A DNA stretch of 10,535 nt from positions 1 through 10,535 of the forward strand of contig CAILTZ010000753.1 of NCBI GenBank assembly GCA_903837255.1, in the 5' to 3' direction. Below the pieces are notes generated by a model. The model was given only the letters and a program-made list of their open reading frames with translations, was not told the DNA's origin and made no database searches. The first letter of the stretch is position 1. Every line of letters starts with the position of its first letter. The position numbers and the translations under genes are program-made. Origin of the DNA: an uncultured Pirellula sp. (GTDB taxonomy: Bacteria; Planctomycetota; Planctomycetia; Pirellulales; Pirellulaceae). This document shows, one piece after another, positions 5,895 through 10,535 of this stretch.

Positions 5895-6222
5895 GGTTGA
5901 TCGAAAAGGTTGGCGAGCGGGAATCTAAGAGGATGGATTTGGCGTTGGATCTAACGCTCTATCTTGCACCAATGCTTTGCGATTGTAACGGATATTCCGC
6001 CAAAAAAAGGGGCTTTCGCTGGACTGTTCTGCCCGGAATTCCAACTTGAAGGCTGGGGGCAGAAAGGTCCTTTGGGATTTGCCTTAAAAATCGTGAGGCT
6101 TTGAAAATCTTCCGCTTCGGGCCCGGCCCTTAGCGAACCGACAGCCAAGCTGGAGCGTACGACCGGAGACTAGAAGGTGTCCTCCGAGCTCAGACCAATC
6201 TTTTCTAACGATTCGATTCGCC
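5895..6222. other. Divergent intergenic region between floA and the ABC permease
   Basis: This 328-nt stretch has no credible gene and should contain the promoters of both divergent units. On the minus strand TACAAT (5982-5987) is a good -10 match for floA but lacks a clear -35. On the plus strand TTGCCT (6079-6084), an 18-nt spacer and GAAAAT (6103-6108) form a weak promoter candidate about 115 nt before the permease start. A run of seven A (6002-6008) and a GC-palindromic patch near 6120-6130 are other visible features. None is strong enough to call as a site. Confidence 0.5.
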
Positions 6223-8016
6223 ATGTTTTCCAATGTACTGACCGACCTTTTGCCGAACCTGACGCCGGGAATTTTGGGAGTGACGGACTTTTGGATGGCA
6301 AGGTGGCTCACGCCCGTTTGGTTTTTGGGGATCGGTGTGATTTTTGGCTTGATGGCGTTGGCAGTCTTCCTGGGGCTTTGTTATCTGCTTTCGAAAGTCT
6401 CCTTTTTCGATACCCTCCGCAGCGCGGGTATCGCCCATGGCGTTGCCGCCCTGGGGACGATTGTATGCACCTTCCTTGCCAGCCGAGTCTTTGCACCGGT
6501 GTTTGGAGCCGGTTTGTCCAGTAGCGAGTACGCGATGGACGAGTACGTTCTGTTTATGCTCGCGACCGGGTTGCTTTTCGCGATCCTATGGTGGGCACTG
6601 CTATTTTGTTCGAGCCACCGATTTATGCTCGAGCTCAAGTCGTTGGTATCCGACGGTGTTGGGTTTTACATGCTCTGCGTCCTGGGGTTCCTCTCGATCA
6701 TAGGACTTGCGTCGAGCTTCCTGGTCGAATCCCCTCGCGAAGCCTTCGCGAGTCTCCCTTACTATCTCAATGAGGTCTTCTCGAGCAACGCGGGAGCCAA
6801 AGATCAGAAGTTCACCATTCCGGGGATCCAAGAGGACAACGAAGCGAAGTTCGTATCAATACCACTGCGATACGACGTCAAGACGCTTCAGGGGATCAAG
6901 CTACAGTCGGATAAAAACCTTTTGATTGGCGACGGCCCGTCAATTGCAGATTTTCGTGGCGCGGGTTTCCAGGCCGAAAGCGGCGTTGCGTTCGGATGGA
7001 ACCGGACAATGGGTGCAGAGAAGTGTCCACTGCCATTGTTTCAAGGTGCCGAGGTTTGGGTTCAAAACCAGGAGATTGGCGAGGCGACCCTGAGCGTTGC
7101 CCTGACGACCTCTCCAGCCGTACCACAAGCCGCGACCTTTTTGTTGGCCGGTGTATTTGTGGCCCTATTCGGCCTGCTGTTTTTCTTGATGCAAGCCATT
7201 GCACCCAAGGCGGCCGCAATCGCGCTGACCACGGCAAAGAGCGAACTTTCGCAACCCTTACCTCTATTTTTGATGTGCTTGGTCGGCATCGCAATCTTGC
7301 TGTTTGTCTTCCTACCGTTTATCACGTTTGGCGAAGACATCAAATTCTTAAAGGAAAACGGCATTACGCTCATTCTCATCGCTTGTACATTCCAAGCCGT
7401 ATGGTCGGCAAGCACATCGGTCAACGAAGAGATCGAAGGTCGTACGGCGCTGACTCTGCTGAGCAAGCCGGTTCACCGACGGTCGTTCATCATTGGCAAG
7501 ATGCTAGGCATCTTCTGGATCGTGATGTTTATGTTCCTGGTCCTCGGATCGATCGAACTGCTCGCGGTTGCTTACAAGCCGATTTACGATGCTCGGGAAT
7601 CGTCGCTCGAGCAACCCGATTGGCGTCAGTGCCATTTCGAAATGATGCAAACGATCCCCGGACTGGCGATGGCCTTCTTTCAAGCCGTCGTTCTTGGTGC
7701 GATTTCGGTTGCCCTCGGAACACGCCTTTCCTTCGTGGCCAATTTTGCGATCTGCTTTTCGATCTATATGCTCGGGCACTTGACGCCGACGATCGTGGCC
7801 AGTGCCGAAGGTGGCTTGCCGCTGGTTGAATTCTTTTCACAGTTGATCTCGGCAGCCGTCCCGAACCTGAGCCTCTTCTCGATGGAAGCTGCAATCGACT
7901 CAGATATCGGGATCCCATGGAGCGTGCTTGCAAGCGTCCTGATCTACACGGTCATGTACTTTTTGATGGCTACCCTGTTGGGTTTGCTTTTGTTCGAAGA
8001 TCGCGATTTGGCCTAA
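6223..8016 (+). CDS. ABC transporter permease, ABC-2 type
   Basis: This 597-residue inner-membrane protein has about ten hydrophobic segments. Four are in the N-terminal part (about 31-56, 67-90, 105-128, 144-168), then comes a soluble loop of about 135 residues (170-305), and the remaining helices run from about 306 to the C-terminus. The second half looks like an ABC-2 permease: the motif NEEIEGRTALTLLSKPVHRR (401-420) followed by SFIIGKMLGIF is characteristic of ABC-2/NosY-like permeases. The large loop is probably extracytoplasmic. No ATP-binding subunit is adjacent, as the upstream gene is divergent floA, so the ATPase must be encoded elsewhere. The substrate is unknown. The ATG at 6223 has no ribosome site, and M25 is a possible alternative start. 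The gene probably forms an operon with the dehydrogenase 15 nt downstream. Confidence 0.85.
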   Translation: MFSNVLTDLLPNLTPGILGVTDFWMARWLTPVWFLGIGVIFGLMALAVFLGLCYLLSKVSFFDTLRSAGIAHGVAALGTIVCTFLASRVFAPVFGAGLSSSEYAMDEYVLFMLATGLLFAILWWALLFCSSHRFMLELKSLVSDGVGFYMLCVLGFLSIIGLASSFLVESPREAFASLPYYLNEVFSSNAGAKDQKFTIPGIQEDNEAKFVSIPLRYDVKTLQGIKLQSDKNLLIGDGPSIADFRGAGFQAESGVAFGWNRTMGAEKCPLPLFQGAEVWVQNQEIGEATLSVALTTSPAVPQAATFLLAGVFVALFGLLFFLMQAIAPKAAAIALTTAKSELSQPLPLFLMCLVGIAILLFVFLPFITFGEDIKFLKENGITLILIACTFQAVWSASTSVNEEIEGRTALTLLSKPVHRRSFIIGKMLGIFWIVMFMFLVLGSIELLAVAYKPIYDARESSLEQPDWRQCHFEMMQTIPGLAMAFFQAVVLGAISVALGTRLSFVANFAICFSIYMLGHLTPTIVASAEGGLPLVEFFSQLISAAVPNLSLFSMEAAIDSDIGIPWSVLASVLIYTVMYFLMATLLGLLLFEDRDLA

Positions 8017-8031
8017 TAAAACAGCTCCCTA

Positions 8032-9012
8032 ATGAAAGCACTGGTTGTCTGCTATCCGACTGAGGATCGCCATTTGCAAGCGATCCAGCGCGCCGCTCCG
8101 GATTATCGACTCCTGGACGCAGACCAGCAGACCATTCCCGAGCTGATCCATCAAGCGGATCTTTTTGTGGGACATGCGAAAGTACCGGTCGATTGGGACC
8201 GGGTCGCGGCCAATGGCCGCTTGACGTTCATCCAGTCCTCGGCCGCAGGTCTTGATCACTGCCTGGCCCCATCGATCATCCAGTCCCCGGTGGTTGTCTG
8301 CAGTGCTTCGGGGTTGTTTGCCGACCAAGTCGCCGAGCAGACGTTGGCTCTGCTCTTGGGGTTGTTGCGCGGGATACCCGTGTTTTACCGTCAGCAGCAG
8401 AAGCATGAGTTTGTGCGAAGACCGACAGCAGACCTCCATCGCAAACGCGTGGGGATTGTTGGACTCGGGGGCAATGGACGCAGGCTTGCACAAGTCCTAT
8501 CACCGTTTCGCGTCACGATCCGAGCGACCGATTACTTCCCTGAGCACAAGCCGCCGGAGGTCGAGCAACTCTTGCCCCATACCCAGTTGCTGGAGCTTGC
8601 AGCATGGTCTGATATGCTCATCTTAACCCTTCCATTGAACGCTTCGACCAAAGGGATCATCAACCATAAGGTCTTTGAGGCGATGCCCAGAGGATCTTGG
8701 CTAATCAACGTCGCTCGGGGTCAATGCGTCAACGAAGGGGACCTGGTCGAGGCGCTTGACCGAGGCCAACTGGCCGGTGCCGGATTGGATGTAACGGCTG
8801 TCGAGCCTCTGCCGCCGGAAAGCCCTCTGTATTCCCATCCCAACGTGCTCATCACGCCGCATGTGGGTGCGCAGTCTGGCCCCCGTTATGATGATTCGAC
8901 TCGATTGATCTGTGAGAATCTCAAGCGTTATTTAGCCGGCCAGCCGCTGTTTAATATCGTGGACAAGAAACTGGGGTTTCCGCACCCGAGTGTGTTGTAC
9001 TTACCAAATTAG
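8032..9012 (+). CDS. D-2-hydroxyacid dehydrogenase (NAD-dependent)
   Basis: This 326-residue cytoplasmic enzyme should interconvert a 2-oxoacid and a D-2-hydroxyacid with NAD(H). The nucleotide fold shows GLGGNG (144-149) and an acidic residue at the end of the second strand (D167), typical of NAD preference. The catalytic set is complete: R229 in NVARGQ (226-231), E258 in VEPLPPESPLY (257-267) and H277 in ITPHVGA (274-280). The N-terminal substrate domain carries SSAAGLDHC (69-77), and GLFADQVAEQTLALLLGLLR (94-113) marks the domain crossover. The length is normal for the family, which includes glycerate, glyoxylate and 3-phosphoglycerate dehydrogenases; no ACT-type regulatory domain is present, so it is not a long-form SerA. 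Its start is 15 nt after the permease stop. It has no ribosome site, and its stop codon runs directly into a tandem repeat. Confidence 0.93.
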   Translation: MKALVVCYPTEDRHLQAIQRAAPDYRLLDADQQTIPELIHQADLFVGHAKVPVDWDRVAANGRLTFIQSSAAGLDHCLAPSIIQSPVVVCSASGLFADQVAEQTLALLLGLLRGIPVFYRQQQKHEFVRRPTADLHRKRVGIVGLGGNGRRLAQVLSPFRVTIRATDYFPEHKPPEVEQLLPHTQLLELAAWSDMLILTLPLNASTKGIINHKVFEAMPRGSWLINVARGQCVNEGDLVEALDRGQLAGAGLDVTAVEPLPPESPLYSHPNVLITPHVGAQSGPRYDDSTRLICENLKRYLAGQPLFNIVDKKLGFPHPSVLYLPN

Positions 9013-9047
9013 ATCAGTCCGATCAGTCGGATCAGTCCGATCAGTCG
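9012..9047. repeat. Four tandem 9-bp units, GATCAGTCC/GATCAGTCG alternating
   Basis: The units at 9012-9020, 9021-9029, 9030-9038 and 9039-9047 alternate C and G at the ninth base, so the array is also two perfect 18-bp units. The alternation lets short stems form, for example CCGA-TCAG-TCGG. It begins on the last base of the dehydrogenase stop codon and fills most of the 51-nt gap to the symporter gene. Confidence 0.92.
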
Positions 9048-9063
9048 CAGGCAGTCTCATTAG

Positions 9064-10535
9064 ATGTTAGAGCTCACGGAGTTATCCTCGACAGGCAAGC
9101 TGACGCTGGGGATTGTTTTATTGCTCCTGATGGGTGTCTTAGTATGGGTCGGTCGATTGGCAGGCCGAGGGGTCGAGTCCCAGACGGAGTTTTTGGTAGC
9201 CGACCGCAAGGTCCCGCTGTGGCTCTCGATCTTGGCCCTGCTTGCGACTTGGTTTGGTTCCTCGTCGGTGCTTGAGTCCTCGTCGAAGATGTACCAAGGG
9301 GGATTGAGCCAGGTTCTACTCGATCCGATTGCATGCGGAGCGACGCTCATCGTAACAGGAGTTTTCTTTGCTGAGCGATTTTGGAATTCAGGAGCTGCGA
9401 CGGTAGCGGATTTATATCGCGATCAGTTTGGGCCTCTGGCCGAGCGACTCAGTTGTGTGATCCAAGTCCCGTCGTTTTTCCTTTGGATCGGATCGCAGTT
9501 TTTGGCCATGGGACAGCTCTTGGAATCGACGCTGGAGGTGCCGCTGTGGATCGCTATTTTACTTTCCGCACTGGCGACCTTGGCGATCGTGGTTTGGGGG
9601 GGGATGTGGTCGGTGACTTGGGCCAATTCCATCATGATCGTCGTTTCGATTTGCAGCGTGCTTGTTCTCTTTGGAGTGACCATGACTCGGATAGGAGAAG
9701 GCAACCCGTTGGTGGGCTGGAATCGAGTGATCGAGGCGGCACCTGCGGGTCATCTGCAAATCGACGGTTCGACACCGTCGAAGTTCCTGGCGATCTTGAG
9801 CGTGCTTGCAATCGGTCTTTTTGGGAATGTACCAGGCCAGGACATTCAGCAGCGGGTTGCATCGGCAAAGAGTGCCAGCACGGCGCGTTGGATGTGCGTG
9901 ATCGCGGGGGTGTTGTATTTGCTTTTTGGCTTGATCCCTTTGTACCTAGGTCTTGCGGCCCGCTGGAGTTTTGGGGGACGATTAAAGGATTCGGATTTGC
10001 CCATCAACCAGATCGCGACGAGCTACTTGAGCCAACCGCTCCAGATTCTGTTGATCGTCGGAATGTTTAGTTTGTGTTTAGCGGTGGCCGCAGGGGCGAC
10101 GCTCAGCCAGGCGTCGATCGTCTCACAGAATCTGCTTAAGCCCCTGTTGGCACGGTGGCCGCTGTTGGCACGGTGGCCGCTGTTGGCATGGGGGCGCGAT
10201 TCGATTTGGATTGCCCGAGTGAGTGTCGCACTGGTTGTCGCCGGGTCGCTCGTGGTGGCTTATTCGGGCGAGTCGATCATGGAACTTCTCGAATTGTCCT
10301 TGGTGATCGTTTTGGTTTCGTTGTTTGTACCGATGGTCATCGCGTTATGGAGTCCCAGGGACCAAGCCAGGCCGATTGTGGGGATCAGCGCGATGCTTGT
10401 GGGGTTTTCTGCTTGGCTCATCGGCATGGGTTTAGAGCCGGTCACCAAGATCCCGGCGGGACTTGTGGGGTTGGTGGCAAGCGCGATTGCAGGTTGGTTG
10501 GCGATGGGAATTGAGAGGCTTGAATTGGGCAACTC
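9064..10535 (+). CDS. Sodium:solute symporter, SSS family (partial, 3' end outside the window)
   Basis: The frame opened by the ATG at 9064 stays open to the window edge, giving at least 490 residues. The protein is a multi-helix membrane carrier of the SSS (SLC5-like) family, which couples sodium entry to solute uptake. Recognisable pieces are an N-terminal helix (about 12-30), the cytoplasmic SQTEFLVADRKVP segment, the following helix with LLATWFGSSSVLESS, and GNVPGQDIQQRVASAKSAST, in which QDIQQR (259-264) is a family signature. About a dozen hydrophobic segments can be counted. An 18-bp tandem repeat adds PLLARW-type copies near residues 361-375. The start is plausible because it opens just before the first helix, though the ribosome site is weak. 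The gene lies 51 nt after the hydroxyacid dehydrogenase and is probably its operon partner. The substrate is not evident; 2-oxoacids, sugars and sialic acid are known for the family. Confidence 0.9.
   Translation, partial: MLELTELSSTGKLTLGIVLLLLMGVLVWVGRLAGRGVESQTEFLVADRKVPLWLSILALLATWFGSSSVLESSSKMYQGGLSQVLLDPIACGATLIVTGVFFAERFWNSGAATVADLYRDQFGPLAERLSCVIQVPSFFLWIGSQFLAMGQLLESTLEVPLWIAILLSALATLAIVVWGGMWSVTWANSIMIVVSICSVLVLFGVTMTRIGEGNPLVGWNRVIEAAPAGHLQIDGSTPSKFLAILSVLAIGLFGNVPGQDIQQRVASAKSASTARWMCVIAGVLYLLFGLIPLYLGLAARWSFGGRLKDSDLPINQIATSYLSQPLQILLIVGMFSLCLAVAAGATLSQASIVSQNLLKPLLARWPLLARWPLLAWGRDSIWIARVSVALVVAGSLVVAYSGESIMELLELSLVIVLVSLFVPMVIALWSPRDQARPIVGISAMLVGFSAWLIGMGLEPVTKIPAGLVGLVASAIAGWLAMGIERLELGN
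10144..10188 (+). repeat. In-frame 18-bp minisatellite, 2.5 copies, inside the symporter gene
   Basis: Full units at 10144-10161 and 10162-10179 are identical (CTGTTGGCACGGTGGCCG), and a half unit CTGTTGGCA follows at 10180-10188. The unit is a multiple of three and encodes LLARWP, so copy-number change adds or removes six residues without a frameshift. It falls between two hydrophobic segments, at about residues 361-375. Confidence 0.95.

Noticed and set aside
9381..10070. A 229-codon plus-strand ORF inside the symporter region
   Set aside because: It is in another frame of the symporter gene, which reads through as a recognisable SSS carrier from 9064 to the window edge.

Overview
The window looks like the chromosome of a planctomycete, probably a Pirellula/Rhodopirellula-type organism. 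This is inferred from the gene types: a FloA-type flotillin, a Gfo/Idh/MocA dehydrogenase with a signal peptide, a large FdhF/YdeP-like molybdopterin oxidoreductase, a multi-helix ABC-2 type permease and an SSS symporter. It also fits the moderately GC-rich coding sequence and the general lack of Shine-Dalgarno sites. No RNA gene, CRISPR array, transposase or prophage gene was found.

Left part (1-1000), minus strand: a small type II toxin-antitoxin operon. The antitoxin (445-663) belongs to the TIGR02574/PF09720 addiction-module family. It overlaps by ATGA a RelE/ParE-like toxin (158-448). The pair lies in sequence clearly poorer in GC than the rest and sits between two identical 43-bp direct repeats (75-117 and 918-960). 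Just upstream of the antitoxin are an 8-bp direct repeat and an inverted repeat that could be the operator.

Middle part (998-5894), all minus strand, in transcription order: floA flotillin (5894-4899), an exported Gfo/Idh/MocA dehydrogenase (4845-3829), an FdhF/YdeP-like molybdopterin oxidoreductase (3645-1456), and a single-domain response regulator (1432-998) 23 nt behind it. The oxidoreductase and receiver look like one operon. floA and the dehydrogenase, 53 nt apart, may be another. A 183-nt spacer with a short tandem repeat separates the two pairs.

Right part (6223-10535), plus strand, divergent from floA across a 328-nt spacer: an ABC-2 type permease, a D-2-hydroxyacid dehydrogenase 15 nt later, and after a 51-nt spacer made largely of 9-bp tandem repeats, an SSS-family sodium:solute symporter that runs off the right edge. 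The dehydrogenase and symporter could take up and convert a small acid or sugar-derived substrate, but the sequence does not name it.

I see no clear new multi-gene system. The most interesting items are the repeat-flanked, low-GC toxin-antitoxin island, the oxidoreductase/receiver pair, and the in-frame minisatellite in the symporter.
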